Of a DNA stretch of 34,568 bases, positions 1-8,123 are shown in pieces. Location: positions 1 through 34,568 of the IMG/VR virus record IMGVR_UViG_3300048837_002000; one strand, 5' to 3'. A program made the position numbers and the translations under genes. Positions within the stretch are counted from its first letter, which is position 1, and every line of letters begins with the position of its first letter. Below the pieces are notes generated by a model, which had not been told where the DNA came from, made no database searches, and worked only from the letters and a program-made list of their open reading frames with translations. The stretch is from a virus.

Positions 1-401
1 CGCGGCAGGAAAAAACCAATCTTTGTGGATTCGGGATAGAAGACCAGCTTCAGCGGCTGGGGGTCTGTTGTGAGACCGGCAAGCACTCGCCTTACCAGCT
101 TGATCCCCATTCCGCCACCTTCTTTCAGGGGATCTTCTTCATCGACCAGAGTCACATCTTCCGCGAGCTTGTAGTCGAGCATTTTCATCAACTGCTTCTT
201 TTCCGGAGGTGCGATTTTCGCGTAATTCTGGGTCCAGAAAGAAACGCTGAAGCGACTGTTCTTGAATATGATATCAAAAAAGCGATCTTCACCTTCTGCC
301 AGGCGGGCCAGATTTTCCTGACCGTTATCTTCGATTTCCTTGCGGAACATTTCCAGAAAGGCTGGATAGTTATTGCGTGCCGTAATTCCATAGGCCGATT
401 C
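1..401 (-). pseudogene. Host gene fragment (3' part) cut by the phage insertion
   Basis: The minus strand is open from the window edge to base 401 without a start codon, and a TGA (413-411) closes the frame just past the proposed phage end. The translation looks like a real protein (ESAYGITARNNYPAFLEMF, then FFDIIFKNSRFSVSFW). Near its end is GGGMGIKLVRRVL, which recalls the glycine-rich ATP-lid motif of GHKL/HATPase domains. This suggests a histidine-kinase-like or anti-sigma-like ATP-binding protein, but only weakly. Both ends are missing: the C-terminus lies beyond base 1 and the N-terminus should lie on the far side of the prophage. Confidence 0.5.
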
Positions 402-456
402 TGTATAGGATCAGGAATGAAGTCAGGACGAATCACTTAAGTCGAGAATGAAAAAG
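402..456. other. Putative phage left end with transposase-binding repeats
   Basis: Transposable phages of this group end in 5'-TG...CA-3'. TGTATAGG at 402 matches the first five bases of Mu (TGTAT), and the host frame is intact up to base 401. GATTC (397-401) would be the 5-bp target duplication. Just inside are two imperfect direct repeats, GAAGTCAGGACGAA (about 419-432) and TAAGTCGAGAATGAA (about 438-452), spaced about 19 bp. GAATCACTTAAGTCGAG also resembles the Mu L1 transposase site. The matching right end and the second GATTC copy are not visible, so the boundary is provisional. Confidence 0.45.
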
Positions 457-460
457 ACGG

Positions 461-480
461 AAAACGGCTGATTCTCAGCT
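461..480 (-). terminator. Possible weak terminator of the early operon
   Basis: On the minus strand the 3' flank of the last early gene contains GCTGA-GAA-TCAGC (479-467), followed by CG and TTTT (464-461). The stem has only 5 bp and the T tract is short, so it would be a weak intrinsic terminator. It sits between the C5 methyltransferase gene and the phage end, where early transcription should stop. Confidence 0.35.
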
Positions 481-537
481 TCTTTCTGGGAAAATGCAGG
501 ACATTCTGTCGGAAGGTCCGTCAGCTACAGGCAAGTT

Positions 538-1551
538 TTACGAGTCCGAATCCAGCTGCGCGGACCTGATTGCGCGCAACAAAATCTGAATTATGGGGGG
601 CACAACTGCGTTTCCGAGGAGCTTGTAGGCCACTTGATCTGACTCAGGCAGGAAGAACGAATCCGGGAAGCCCTGGAGCCGGGCACATTCGCGGGGGGTG
701 AGTCTGCGCGGGTTGGAGTCTGGTGTGGGGCCCGGTATCAATATCTCCGATCCGTCTTTGCCGTAGCGAGCTGACAGGGTCCTGGCGACTCCGTCGAGGT
801 CAGCCAGAGAGAATCCGAAGCCGTTGCCTGCGGCACGGTGTTTCGCGCGGTGCTGCTGTAGGTATTCCCAGAGCTTATCTGACAGAGTGTAGATCGTATC
901 AGGGGCTGCTTCCAGAATGTCTCTGAGGCGGGGTACCGGATCTGCTCCCAGCCATTCGAGTTCATTGCAGAGCGCGGTCAGATATTTTGGCAGATCCTCC
1001 CGATCCCGAAAGCAAGCGATGTACAGGCGGGGCCTGCGCTGTGGTACCACGAGCGTGGCCTCAATCTCGCTGATGTGGACAGTGTAGCCAGCGGCCTGCA
1101 GGTCGGTCCGGATTTGCTGGAGGACGGCACCCTTTTGCATGGTTTTCAGGTTGCGCACATTCTCCAGCAGCATGAAGCGCGGATTGTGCTCCAGGGCGAT
1201 CCGGATGATCTCCATGTAGAGCTGGCCACGTGAATCGGCAAAGCCGGATGGCCTGGACAGGGATGCGTGTATGGCAATGCCCGCACTGCTGAACGGCTGG
1301 CACGGGAAGCCGCCGCAGATCAGGTCATGCGGCGGAATGCTGCCGGCATCGATGGCCGTGATATCTCCGTAGGGCACGTCGCCAAAGTTGTTGCTGTAGG
1401 CCAGGCGCGCCAGCGGGTCAATGTCTGAACTGAAAACGGTTTCGAACTCTTCGCGGTCCAAGGCCAGGCGGAAGCCGCCAATGCCGCAGAATAGATCAAC
1501 GGCCCGCACGACGCTCCGCCTCTTGTTTGAGTACCCAGATAGTGACTTCAA
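538..1551 (-). CDS. C5-cytosine DNA methyltransferase (orphan)
   Basis: It transfers a methyl group from SAM to C5 of cytosine in DNA. The 337-aa protein has all main motifs in order: I DLFCGIGG (19-26), IV GGFPCQPFS with catalytic Cys84, VI ENV (130-132), VIII QRRPRLYI (171-178), then a target-recognition region (about 180-258), IX RRLTPRECARLQGFP (282-296) and X LLGNAVVPP (311-319). It is full length. No restriction endonuclease is nearby, so a protective or anti-restriction role is likely. It is the last gene of the early operon, next to the phage end, and overlaps the 79-aa gene upstream by 56 bp. Confidence 0.93.
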   Translation of the reverse strand: MKSLSGYSNKRRSVVRAVDLFCGIGGFRLALDREEFETVFSSDIDPLARLAYSNNFGDVPYGDITAIDAGSIPPHDLICGGFPCQPFSSAGIAIHASLSRPSGFADSRGQLYMEIIRIALEHNPRFMLLENVRNLKTMQKGAVLQQIRTDLQAAGYTVHISEIEATLVVPQRRPRLYIACFRDREDLPKYLTALCNELEWLGADPVPRLRDILEAAPDTIYTLSDKLWEYLQQHRAKHRAAGNGFGFSLADLDGVARTLSARYGKDGSEILIPGPTPDSNPRRLTPRECARLQGFPDSFFLPESDQVAYKLLGNAVVPPIIQILLRAIRSAQLDSDS

Positions 1552-1735
1552 AATTTTCCAGGAGCGCAGCTATCACAGCCCACATCCCTGCAAACCGGTA
1601 CCGGCAATGTATCCATCCCTCATACTGGCCGCAGATTCTATCCTTCGAGTCTTCGAAACCGGCAAAGTTGATGCACAGAGCGCAATTCTTCCCGGCCTTA
1701 GCGCCAAAGCATTGTCTTCTGGCAAGGACTCTCAT
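1496..1735 (-). CDS. Small cysteine-containing protein of unknown function
   Basis: This 79-aa protein lies between the two methyltransferase genes. Its ATG overlaps the stop of the upstream methyltransferase (ATGA), and its 3' end overlaps the C5 methyltransferase start. Cysteines at 9, 18, 21, 35 and 44, including CALC (18-21), may bind a metal. A hydrophobic stretch near residues 49-60 (AGMWAVIAALLE) is too short for a confident membrane segment. I do not recognise a family. Translational coupling and position are the main support. Confidence 0.55.
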   Translation of the reverse strand: MRVLARRQCFGAKAGKNCALCINFAGFEDSKDRICGQYEGWIHCRYRFAGMWAVIAALLENFEVTIWVLKQEAERRAGR

Positions 1736-2484
1736 GTCTCCAACCCCTTCATCACTTCTTCAATTCTCAGATTGGCCAGAGCTGCTCGCTCTGGGTCGCG
1801 TTCAAATCCTATGAAGTGCAGTTGCTTGCGCTGTAGCACGGTGGCCACGGCTGTAGTGCCAGATCCGCTGAAAGGATCCAGGACGATCTGGCCCGGTTTC
1901 AGGCCCGCAAGTTTGAGGCACTGGGTGGGCAGGACCAGCGGAAAGGCATGTGGGTGCAGGCGATCATCCCGGGACTGAATGGTTTCGTGCGGCAGGTACC
2001 AGACGTTGCCCTGGCAGCGAGCTGCGCGGCCATAGCGGCGGGCGTTGCTGGGGTCGGCATAGGGGATGCTGATGGCCATGCGGTCCAGGGTTGGTTTGCC
2101 CTTCGCGAAAATGAAAACGAATTCATACAGGTTGTTCAGGCTGCGCTGCCCCTGCACGGGCGTGAAGTGGCCCTTGATCCAGATGACGGTATCGACCAGA
2201 CGGAATCCGGCCAGAGCCAGCAGTTCGGCGCAGCCGAAAGGTCTGAGTTTGGATCCGGCCATGTGGCCAAAATTGAAGAACAGCAGAGAGTCCTGGGCAT
2301 GGACCCGGAAGAGCTCGCGCGATAGACTGGCCATGAGATCAATGCTAAAGCCGTCCTCATCCTTATAGGGAGGTGATGTGATGGTGCAATGAATGCTTTC
2401 CGGCTCCAGCTGGGAGAGGCCGGCCAGGGCATCCATCTTGAGCAGAACGATGAGGGGCAGAATTGCTGTCCCGCTCACAGGCAA
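1732..2484 (-). CDS. DNA (N4-cytosine or N6-adenine) methyltransferase
   Basis: This is a SAM-dependent amino-methyltransferase of the beta type. The catalytic motif IV TSPPY (36-40) comes first and the SAM-binding motif DPFSGSGTT (203-211) comes near the C-terminus. SPPY is more typical of N4-cytosine enzymes, though some N6-adenine enzymes share it. The length of 250 aa is normal. Target recognition would lie between the motifs (about 100-180). The ATG overlaps the preceding gene by 10 bp. With the C5 enzyme it forms a modification pair without a visible nuclease. Confidence 0.9.
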   Translation of the reverse strand: MPVSGTAILPLIVLLKMDALAGLSQLEPESIHCTITSPPYKDEDGFSIDLMASLSRELFRVHAQDSLLFFNFGHMAGSKLRPFGCAELLALAGFRLVDTVIWIKGHFTPVQGQRSLNNLYEFVFIFAKGKPTLDRMAISIPYADPSNARRYGRAARCQGNVWYLPHETIQSRDDRLHPHAFPLVLPTQCLKLAGLKPGQIVLDPFSGSGTTAVATVLQRKQLHFIGFERDPERAALANLRIEEVMKGLET

Positions 2485-2843
2485 TCGTCCTGAAATTGCA
2501 GATAGGAAGGGCCGCCGGTTCTGGACATGACCGGTCCGGTCCTATGCAGCAGAAGGAAATCGAACTGCTGGCCTTCGATGGCCCCATACACCTGGGTCAT
2601 GAATTCATGGAAACGGGTCGGCGACATGCCGGCATCCAGATAGCAGAGAAAATCATTAAAGGCTTTGGGCGTGATGGTCTTGAGATCCAGGCACTGAGCC
2701 AGAAAGCCAAACTGACGAAACTCTATGACATAGCTGCGCCCCTTTTCGTAGATCTCTGGATCATGCTTCCGGACTGTGGTGAAGTACGGGCAGAGCAGCT
2801 TTTGATTGTAATTCTCTGTGAATTTGATAGTCGGTCGTTCCAT
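2475..2843 (-). CDS. Early protein of unknown function
   Basis: The 122-aa protein begins MERPTIKFTENYNQKLL and has a mixed hydrophobic and aromatic pattern (YVIEFRQFGFLAQC). The compact size and YEKGRSYVI segment vaguely recall ASCH-like folds, but I cannot support that assignment. It sits between GemA and the amino-methyltransferase, with 4 bp before it and a 10-bp overlap after it, so it is part of the same transcript. Confidence 0.6.
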   Translation of the reverse strand: MERPTIKFTENYNQKLLCPYFTTVRKHDPEIYEKGRSYVIEFRQFGFLAQCLDLKTITPKAFNDFLCYLDAGMSPTRFHEFMTQVYGAIEGQQFDFLLLHRTGPVMSRTGGPSYLQFQDDCL

Positions 2844-2847
2844 TTTA

Positions 2848-3318
2848 TTATCCGCGATTGGCGATGGATTTCAGGGCTTCGATCAGGCTCTGGGCCTGCC
2901 GGCGATTGAGGGAGGCAAAGGGCTTCCGGAACATTCGATTGGAAAGTCGCTCCAGGTCGATCCGTGGCGCGGCGGCATTGATTTTTCCCAGGAGGTCTTG
3001 AATCAAAGCATCCTGGTCCGGGCTGCGCTTCCAGTGGGCCAGAGTCTCGACTCCGGCCGCTTTCTGCTGGCGGCGCTCCGAGCGTTCGTGCCGCTCCAGC
3101 AGTGCAGCCAGATGTGCGACCAGAGCTTTGCCCTGGCGGGCGGAAATGCGGGACAGAGAATCGGATCCCGTTTGCTCGAAGAGGATGGCATAGACCATGC
3201 TGTCATCGATTCCCAGAGCTCTGGCCAGGCCCCAGACCCGCTTGATGTCCGCCTTGGCGATGTGCGGGCTGGCAGAAGGCCGTGAGCGCCGGCGAGCTTC
3301 ATCCAGAGTCGATGGCAT
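2848..3318 (-). CDS. gemA: GemA / Mu gp16-like regulatory protein (DUF1018)
   Basis: The 156-aa protein has the helical pattern of the GemA/gp16 family: IAKADIKRVWGLARALGIDDSMVYAIL (about 20-46), then LSRISARQGKALVAHL (about 54-69). The C-terminal part repeats a similar helix-rich motif (LNRRQAQSLIEAL, about 138-150). In Mu, GemA is an early protein linked to changes in host gene expression and DNA topology. Position directly after Gam and a small membrane protein supports the call. Its start touches the stop of the gene before it. Confidence 0.75.
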   Translation of the reverse strand: MPSTLDEARRRSRPSASPHIAKADIKRVWGLARALGIDDSMVYAILFEQTGSDSLSRISARQGKALVAHLAALLERHERSERRQQKAAGVETLAHWKRSPDQDALIQDLLGKINAAAPRIDLERLSNRMFRKPFASLNRRQAQSLIEALKSIANRG

Positions 3319-3524
3319 CAGCGGATTTTCAGCTGGTCCATATCCAGCATGCGCAGAATCCCCGCCAGTGCGAAGGCGATGATGAACCAGATGGCGGGAT
3401 CAAAAGGGGCAACGACCAGGCCCTTATCCCACAGCGACCAGAGAAAGGCGCCAAGGGCGTACAGGCCCAGCAGAAGGAAGAGGCTGATGATTCCCACCAT
3501 CAGCCCTTTCGTGAATCGGCTCAT
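3318..3524 (-). CDS. Small inner-membrane protein with two membrane segments
   Basis: The 68-aa protein has two clear hydrophobic helices, GLMVGIISLFLLLGLYALGA (about 7-26) and IWFIIAFALAGILRML (about 45-60), joined by a short loop. No catalytic motif is visible. It overlaps the end of gam by one base and the start of gemA by one base. Such small membrane proteins are common in early regions; superinfection exclusion is possible but unproven. Confidence 0.6.
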   Translation of the reverse strand: MSRFTKGLMVGIISLFLLLGLYALGAFLWSLWDKGLVVAPFDPAIWFIIAFALAGILRMLDMDQLKIR

Positions 3525-4108
3525 CAGCAGGCGACCTCGAGCTCGGTGTCGACAGCCGATGGCTTCACGTACAGCCGCTCGACTCCCTCTTCGATTTCCA
3601 CTCCAATCAGCTTGCGGGCTGTGATGGGATCGGCCAGGACGGCGTCCTTGTTGATCTCCAGCTTCAGGCGCAGGAAGACCTTGTTGAATTTTGTCACAGC
3701 CTTGTGGTAGTAATCGAGCAGGCCGTTTTCCGCCAGGATCTTCTCCACCAGTTTGGCCGACTGTCGGGTCTTGACGGCAGCGGGTTTGTCGCGGTAGCTG
3801 ATGCTGCCGGTCGGGAAGGCCACGGTCTTCTTTTCCGTGGGGAAGATCTCTTTGCGATTCAGATCCGCAAAGGCCTTGATGCCCAGGCTCACCGCAAGGA
3901 TCGCCGCATCGATGGGCTGGAGTTCTTCTCCCAGCTGCTCCTGAAGGGCCTGGATCTGCTCTCCATAGCGGTTCTCAATGTCCCTCTTCTGGCGCTGCAA
4001 ATCGCCCATCTGTGCGATGGCCCCTTCCAGTTCCGCACGGTTCTTGATGGTCAAAGCCACCACATTGTCTTTTGCGGCCGCAGCCGGCTCAGTCTTCTTC
4101 TTGCTCAT
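3524..4108 (-). CDS. gam: Gam, host-nuclease inhibitor
   Basis: Mu Gam binds double-stranded DNA ends and shields them from host exonucleases; it is a relative of Ku. This 194-aa protein matches the family in length. It has a long N-terminal coiled coil (about 25-65, with LQRQKRDIENRYGEQIQALQ), then the characteristic FPTGSISYRDKPAAVKTR segment (about 98-115) and a C-terminal region rich in lysine and glutamate. It overlaps the preceding lysine-rich peptide gene by 4 bp. Confidence 0.88.
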   Translation of the reverse strand: MSKKKTEPAAAAKDNVVALTIKNRAELEGAIAQMGDLQRQKRDIENRYGEQIQALQEQLGEELQPIDAAILAVSLGIKAFADLNRKEIFPTEKKTVAFPTGSISYRDKPAAVKTRQSAKLVEKILAENGLLDYYHKAVTKFNKVFLRLKLEINKDAVLADPITARKLIGVEIEEGVERLYVKPSAVDTELEVAC

Positions 4109-4230
4109 GCTGACTCCTTCTGATCCTGCATGACCACGCCGCCGGACTTGCGTTCGGTGACGGTCACACGATTCACTTTCTTGCGGGCGACGGTCTTCTT
4201 CTTCGCGGCCGCTTTCTTCTTCTTTGCCAT
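4105..4230 (-). CDS. Lysine-rich 41-aa peptide, histone-H1-like
   Basis: The ORF starts with MAKKKKAAAKKKTVARKK and ends in a hydrophilic tail (GGVVMQDQKESA). It has a strong ribosome-binding site (AGGAGG, 6 bases before ATG) and its stop overlaps the gam start (ATGA). About a third of its residues are Lys or Arg, mostly in the first half, so binding to DNA or RNA is likely. It lies between muB and gam, so it may help protect or compact transposing DNA, but this is inference. Confidence 0.65.
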   Translation of the reverse strand: MAKKKKAAAKKKTVARKKVNRVTVTERKSGGVVMQDQKESA

Positions 4231-4240
4231 GGTTTCCTCC

Positions 4241-4259
4241 TTTAGGCTTTAGGCTTTAG
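4241..4259 (-). repeat. Short tandem heptamer CTAAAGC
   Basis: On the minus strand, directly after the muB stop, CTAAAGC occurs twice and is followed by CTAAAGGAGG. The third, partial unit becomes the ribosome-binding site of the lysine-rich peptide gene. Copy-number change here would alter the spacing between the two genes but not the Shine-Dalgarno to ATG distance. Confidence 0.6.
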
Positions 4260-5224
4260 ATTGCTTCTTCTTCGCGCAGCGTCAGGCCGCTCAGCCGACT
4301 CTCCATAGTATGGATGATGGCCTTGGCGATTTCGCTCTGCTCATCGGCTTTGCCATTGAGCACATCAGAGACGCGCTGGGGGTTGATGCCCTTGAGTTCC
4401 GGGTTCTCCGTGCGGGCGATGTGGACGATGTCGCGCTGGGTGTAGGACGACTGCCGGAGCCGGTAGCGCAGATCCAGGCGCGGCAGAGCGGCGATGTTTT
4501 CCAGTTTCAAATAGAATAGATCGTTCTTGATCTGGTCGGGCCATTCGGTGCGCAAGAGGCCGACCAGATGTTGCACTCCCAGCGGCGTCTTGTAGCGTAT
4601 GGCGCTGGCAAAGCGGGACTTCAAATGGTCCACGCTGAAGACCAGACCAAACCGCTTCTGGGCAATGAGGACAATTTCTTCCTCACTGAGCGGCATCAGT
4701 CTGACATGCTCAATTCGATGGCCCAGTTCCGGCAGGGCGAAGATGCGCTCCCAGGTCCGGTGGGTCTTTCCAAAGAGAATGATGGAGAAAAGATGCTCGG
4801 ATGCACCATGGATTTCATGGATCTTCTTTAGATCCCGGAAGGTCTGGAGGTTCAGGTCCTGGGCTTCATCGATCACCAGAATGACTTTGCGGTGGTCTGC
4901 GGCAGCGCGCTGCAGGGCCTGCGAAAGAGCTGTGTACTGGCGCTCCACCGATCCGGGAATGTAGGCCTCGGGATCGCAGGCTTCGATCATGAGCTTCATG
5001 ATCTGGCTGATGCGGGATGTGGTTTTGGTGAAACCCTTGAGGGCCACGACAATGAACCTCCGTTTGGCATCGTGGATCCAGTAGTCCACGAACCGATTGT
5101 GCATGGTGGTCTTGCCCGATCCGACCTCAGCGACGACGGCCAGAAAGCCGTTTGCCTTAATGGTCTGCGTGATGGAATTGCGGGCCGTGATGTAGCCCCT
5201 GGTTTCAATGAACGGTTGCTTCAT
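4256..5224 (-). CDS. muB: MuB-like AAA+ ATPase, transposition target-selection protein
   Basis: MuB binds DNA in an ATP-dependent way, delivers target DNA to the transposase and stimulates strand transfer. The 322-aa protein has Walker A VGSGKTT (34-40) and Walker B VILVIDE (114-120), followed by AQDL, as in MuB/ExeA-type ATPases. Near its C-terminus is RVSDVLNGKAD, which resembles a helix-turn-helix. The large N-terminal HTH of Mu B is absent, since Walker A lies at residue 34. Its start overlaps the end of the transposase gene by 20 bp. Confidence 0.88.
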   Translation of the reverse strand: MKQPFIETRGYITARNSITQTIKANGFLAVVAEVGSGKTTMHNRFVDYWIHDAKRRFIVVALKGFTKTTSRISQIMKLMIEACDPEAYIPGSVERQYTALSQALQRAAADHRKVILVIDEAQDLNLQTFRDLKKIHEIHGASEHLFSIILFGKTHRTWERIFALPELGHRIEHVRLMPLSEEEIVLIAQKRFGLVFSVDHLKSRFASAIRYKTPLGVQHLVGLLRTEWPDQIKNDLFYLKLENIAALPRLDLRYRLRQSSYTQRDIVHIARTENPELKGINPQRVSDVLNGKADEQSEIAKAIIHTMESRLSGLTLREEEAI

Positions 5225-6965
5225 TGGTAGTCTCCCTGTGTTTTTCTATAATTTGATTCGAATAAAGAATTACGCTATCGCCACGGATCTGGCCGGTGAG
5301 CTTCAGCTCTTCACGGAAAACGAACTGTAAAGAATTCAGTATGTCACCGGCCCAGGCCAGCAGCTCTGCATCGTTCAGGCGGGTCAGGCGATGCACCCAG
5401 AGCATGGCGGCTTCGACTGTTTCGAAAGCCTGCGGAGGAACCAGAGACGTTGTTTCTACAGCCCGGGCCGGGTTGGGGAAACGCAGGACCTTTGACTCAG
5501 GTTCGGGCGGCAGCGTATCCTCATACAGAATCTGGCGCGCCAGCTGCTTGCCACGGATGCGGGCCTCATCGCGGTTGATGGCGCCCTGGGACTGCGGGTT
5601 GGATTTGATGTCCGTGAAGCTGTGCTCGCGGATATCAACCAGCGGAGCGATCGTGCCGTCGGGTAGTTCCGCCACGTAACGCCGCTCTTCCCCCTGGCGG
5701 ATGGCCGGCATGTAGATGGCAATCTTCTGGCCGATGATGGTTTCCGAATGCGATACGAAGTAGCGGTTGCTATCGATCTGGACCTCTCCGAAATTGCTGA
5801 CCACGCGCGTGAAATTGGACACCAGTGCGTCCTGGATGTTCTGCTCCGTGATGCGCCGGACGGGACGCTCTTTGATGGCGCGCTGCCATTTGTCATAGAA
5901 GCCGCGCTTGCGACAGATGTGCGAGGACCAGGCCTGCAAGAAGTAGTTCAACTGGTTGATGTCCTTGATGGTGTTGCGGTTCAGGATGGATTCTGGCCCG
6001 CGTTTGGAGGCACCGATGCGGCTTTCCACGAGGCCCTTGGCTGAGGGGTTGCCTGGTGTGTGTGTCTCGATGTGCGCACCCAGCCGACCCATGAAGCGGG
6101 CGATGAGGCTCGATCCGCCGATGCCCGAACCACGGTCCGCGAAGAGGATGTCCGGGACGCCCTCGATGGGGCAATCATGCAGGGGTGCCTGGCGACCTTC
6201 GAGCGGAGAAGGCAATTCGCGCTTGGGCAAAAGGCAGAGCTTGAGAAAGGTCAGCCAGTCCTGGGCGTTCTCGCCACCCATGCGGGCACCGTCCGTGGTG
6301 GGCTCGGGAGCGAAGGCGCGCACCAGATAGGAGCGGCTGTACATATCGACCAGGTAGTAGACCCAGATCTTGTAGAGCTTTTCGCGGGCCAATAGATCCG
6401 CGGCATGGGTGTCGCCGCGCGGCAGATCATAGGGCACGATCTTGCCATCGAGGCGCAGGTAGTAATGATTGAGGGGAGTGGCATCGACCACGAAGACATG
6501 GCCGGGGTAGTCGGCAGTCAGGTGCCAGGCGGCAGAGCGCAGGCCGGTCGATTTGCGGTTGAGGCCTTCGCGGCGCAGGATGCGGTTCATGCGCACCAGG
6601 CCGGCGGAGTCGGAATAGAGGCCCCGGGGCAGGAGGCCCATATTCTCTGCTACCATGATCAAGTGTTCAGTGGATCCATAATGGCCCTGGTAGAGGCCAG
6701 CGATGGTCAGAGCGTGGTCGCGCTCGAGGGCGAGCTGGCCCTGGCTCTTGCGCGTCTTGCGCCGGACCCGGCCGGCAGCCAGGTCAACAGGAGAATGACC
6801 GCGTTTCAGAAGCCCAATCTTCCGATACGCGGCTGACAGGGAGAGCCCGCAGAGGTCTGCGAATTCGCGCAGAATGCGGGACCGCTCCGTGCGGCTGCCG
6901 GCCTTCCCATGGCGTTCTGTAAAGGATAACAGAACAGCCATATCTATGGATCTACCTCTTGCCAT
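5205..6965 (-). CDS. muA: MuA-like DDE transposase
   Basis: The enzyme cuts and joins phage ends to target DNA for integration and replicative transposition. The 586-aa protein has an N-terminal helical DNA-binding part (about 1-60). The RNase H-like core has Asp161 (VFVVDATPL), Asp277 (ILFADRGSG) and Glu314 (AKGLVESRIG). LVDMYSRSY (about 205-213) is the conserved strand between them. A Mu-type beta-barrel region follows (about 400-480). Length is slightly below Mu A (663 aa). It lies 7 bp after the 300-aa gene and overlaps muB. Confidence 0.92.
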   Translation of the reverse strand: MARGRSIDMAVLLSFTERHGKAGSRTERSRILREFADLCGLSLSAAYRKIGLLKRGHSPVDLAAGRVRRKTRKSQGQLALERDHALTIAGLYQGHYGSTEHLIMVAENMGLLPRGLYSDSAGLVRMNRILRREGLNRKSTGLRSAAWHLTADYPGHVFVVDATPLNHYYLRLDGKIVPYDLPRGDTHAADLLAREKLYKIWVYYLVDMYSRSYLVRAFAPEPTTDGARMGGENAQDWLTFLKLCLLPKRELPSPLEGRQAPLHDCPIEGVPDILFADRGSGIGGSSLIARFMGRLGAHIETHTPGNPSAKGLVESRIGASKRGPESILNRNTIKDINQLNYFLQAWSSHICRKRGFYDKWQRAIKERPVRRITEQNIQDALVSNFTRVVSNFGEVQIDSNRYFVSHSETIIGQKIAIYMPAIRQGEERRYVAELPDGTIAPLVDIREHSFTDIKSNPQSQGAINRDEARIRGKQLARQILYEDTLPPEPESKVLRFPNPARAVETTSLVPPQAFETVEAAMLWVHRLTRLNDAELLAWAGDILNSLQFVFREELKLTGQIRGDSVILYSNQIIEKHRETTNEATVH

Positions 6966-6972
6966 TGTTGTC

Positions 6973-7875
6973 TCAGGGAGTCAGGTCATCCGTGGGTAGA
7001 TCGCCCGCTTCACGCGGGGTCCAGATGGTCGAGCCCCAGTGCTGGCGGATCCGCTCGAGGCCGGCCTCGATGGCGGAAAGCGAGCGCGAGAAATTGCCGG
7101 CCACTTCCGCATCGCCGACCAGAGCTTCCGGGAGCGTGTCCATCCGACCAATCAAGGCGAGCACTTGAGTCGTGGTGTCCACGAGGAGGCTGACGGCCTC
7201 ATGCTTCTGGGTCACGTAGACCAGCCGCGAAGGATCAATGTCCTTGCTTTCGGTGATGGCCTTCTCCAGTTCAGCTGCGCGCAGGCGCAATTTGCCCAGG
7301 TCCTCCTGCATGCTTTCGATGAGGCTGTCCTTTGCACTCAGTTTGGCTGCATTGGTCTTGAGCTTATGGTCCAGCTTCTTGACTTCCTCCGCTGTTTCCT
7401 TCTTGAGCTCCGTGCGGATTTGTTTGGCGAAGTCCTTCGCAGAGATTTCCGTGCCGTCTTCGAGGATGACCTTGCCGCCGCTAAACTGGATGCTGCCATC
7501 AGCGATGCCATCGGCGGTCTGCTCATGCTTACTGTAGAGGAGTAAGTGTGTGATGGGCTGCGAGAGCACCATGTCCGCATCCGGCGCTTCCGCAAATCGG
7601 TCCGCTACAGCTACCAGATTTTTAAAGGTCGTGTATGAAGACTGGAAATTCTCCAGCAGCCATTCGCGCATGGAACCGCAGTTCTCAATCAGATAGAGCT
7701 TCTGGTCGCGGATGGTCTTGAGAGCCACGGCCACGGTGGCCAGACCGGCTTTGACCTGGTGCTTGGCAGCGGCGAGAGACGCAGTATGCTCTGCTGTGAA
7801 GGTCAGCTCCTTTCCGGTTTCGGGGTCCGTGATGACGAGGTTCTGGGTTGCGATGTCTTTTTCTTTTCGAGCCAT
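6973..7875 (-). CDS. Early protein, DUF3102-like with coiled coil
   Basis: The 300-aa protein has a segment YLIENCGSMREWLLENFQ (about 61-78) followed by a Ser/Thr-rich helix. This resembles the DUF3102 / plasmid-type DNA-binding pattern (W.. F..S..T...Y). Residues 150-215 form a long charged coiled coil rich in Lys and Glu. It has a good ribosome site (GGAG, 8 bases before ATG) and lies directly before the transposase gene. A DNA-binding or replication-accessory role is plausible, not shown. Confidence 0.6.
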   Translation of the reverse strand: MARKEKDIATQNLVITDPETGKELTFTAEHTASLAAAKHQVKAGLATVAVALKTIRDQKLYLIENCGSMREWLLENFQSSYTTFKNLVAVADRFAEAPDADMVLSQPITHLLLYSKHEQTADGIADGSIQFSGGKVILEDGTEISAKDFAKQIRTELKKETAEEVKKLDHKLKTNAAKLSAKDSLIESMQEDLGKLRLRAAELEKAITESKDIDPSRLVYVTQKHEAVSLLVDTTTQVLALIGRMDTLPEALVGDAEVAGNFSRSLSAIEAGLERIRQHWGSTIWTPREAGDLPTDDLTP

Positions 7876-8123
7876 AGTGTTTTCTCCGTAGTGATGCGGA
7901 CCACTGGCTGGCCCGCATGGATTTGATTTTGAAACTGGTAAGACAGCCTGTAGGCTGTGTATTCGCGCTCGATCACCTTGCCTGCGAGCATATCTGCCAG
8001 AGCACGTTCCACATTGCGGCGCGGTGCGCCAGTGGCCAGGACCAGATCCGGTACTGACCAGCTGCAGGGAAAATACTTCAGAAAGAAATACGTAAGCTGG
8101 ATGATGAGCTGCGAACGAGTCAT
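7803..8123 (-). CDS. Small winged-helix-like protein
   Basis: The 106-aa protein has an N-terminal helical region and SVPDLVLATGAPRRNVERALADML (about 23-46), which looks like a helix-turn-helix with recognition helix RRNVERALADML. A basic tail follows. Its ATG overlaps the peptidase stop (ATGA). Its last 24 codons overlap the start of the 300-aa gene, an unusually long overlap here, and the basic tail may be poorly conserved. It is possibly a regulator of the operon. Confidence 0.5.
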   Translation of the reverse strand: MTRSQLIIQLTYFFLKYFPCSWSVPDLVLATGAPRRNVERALADMLAGKVIEREYTAYRLSYQFQNQIHAGQPVVRITTEKTLWLEKKKTSQPRTSSSRTPKPERS

